From assembly GCA_964427595.1 (NCBI GenBank), contig CAYRUQ010000010.1, positions 1 to 48,259 of the forward strand: a stretch of DNA of 48,259 nt, read 5' to 3'. The translations under genes and the position numbers were made by a program. The notes below the pieces were generated by a model that was given only the letters and a program-made list of their open reading frames with translations, was not told where the DNA came from and did not search any database. Origin of the DNA: Enterosoma sp964427595 (lineage in GTDB: Bacteria; Bacillota_I; Bacilli_A; RFN20; CAG-288). Below, in pieces: positions 48,255 to 48,259 of the stretch. The first letter of the stretch is position 1. The number at the start of each line of letters is the position of its first letter.

Positions 48255-48259
48255 GTCCG

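Noticed and set aside
1..48259. Mollicute genetic code (TGA read as Trp)
   Set aside because: Several genes end in TGA at the expected family length (pyk, era, prp, thyX), and overlaps of the ATGA type need TGA as stop.
1..48259. CRISPR array, insertion sequence, prophage, toxin-antitoxin or defence system
   Set aside because: No regularly spaced repeats, transposase, integrase or defence-protein motifs are visible; every sizeable ORF has a housekeeping or local explanation.

Overview
The window reads as a chromosomal housekeeping segment of a low-GC bacterium of the Bacillota/Mycoplasmatota lineage. Gene order matches Bacilli in several blocks: rplU-prp-rpmA-obg; ruvA-ruvB; apt-rel-hisS-aspS; and ybeY-cdd-era-recO-glyS-dnaG-rpoD-trmK-nif3. 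L27 carries the Firmicutes-type N-terminal extension next to its Prp protease, and the helicase-loading genes are of the DnaB/DnaI type. TGA works as a stop (pyk, prp, era and others end in TGA), so this is not a code-4 mollicute. Division genes are present (mraZ, rsmH, ftsQ-like, ftsA, ftsZ), but no peptidoglycan synthesis gene sits among them, which suggests a reduced lineage such as the uncultured RF39-like or Erysipelotrichia-like gut bacteria. That placement is an inference.

Layout. Positions 1-1155 (minus): rpmG-efp-yneF, ending in a perfect hairpin. 1374-2408 (plus): ispG. 2405-9470 (minus): apt-rel-hisS-aspS-DEAD-box helicase. 9541-10401 (plus): ispH. 10375-24112 (minus): a long series dnaB-dnaI-C39/TM protein-ybeY::cdd fusion-era-recO-glyS-dnaG-rpoD-trmK-nif3-second sigma factor. 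24279-28575 (plus): pyk-ROK kinase-thrS. 28697-30321 (minus): mraZ-rsmH-small FtsL-like protein. 30555-38777 (minus): ftsQ-like-ftsA-ftsZ-pheS-pheT-thyX-yceD-like. 38877-45388 (minus): ruvA-ruvB-secDF-recJ-unknown 110-aa ORF. 45401-47652 (minus): rplU-prp-rpmA-obg, behind a probable L21 leader. 47788-48180 (minus): mntR-like regulator. No stretch longer than 300 bases lacks a gene. There are no tRNAs, rRNAs, insertion sequences, prophage genes or CRISPR arrays.

How the genes work together. Replication initiation (dnaB, dnaI, dnaG), transcription (two sigma-70 factors), translation (five aminoacyl-tRNA synthetases, four ribosomal or elongation proteins, Era, YbeY, RsmH, TrmK), recombination (RuvAB, RecJ, RecO), secretion (SecDF), stringent response (Rel) and division (FtsQ-like, FtsA, FtsZ) are packed into tightly overlapping operons. 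The two last enzymes of the MEP isoprenoid pathway, ispG and ispH, are isolated on the opposite strand.

The most unusual signals are: (1) the intrinsic terminators of two minus-strand operons lie inside the 3' coding ends of ispG and ispH; (2) a trmK whose conserved N-terminus can only be reached from a non-canonical ATA or ATT start; (3) a YbeY-cytidine deaminase fusion; (4) a C39 peptidase-membrane protein without its ATPase domain; (5) a DnaI-like loader that has lost its P-loop; (6) a dnaB gene with a perfect -10 placed 7 bp before the ATG, implying a leaderless mRNA; (7) a phased MraZ operator array in front of a division cluster stripped of wall-synthesis genes; (8) unusual catalytic motifs in AspRS and FtsA and an unusual loop in EF-P.
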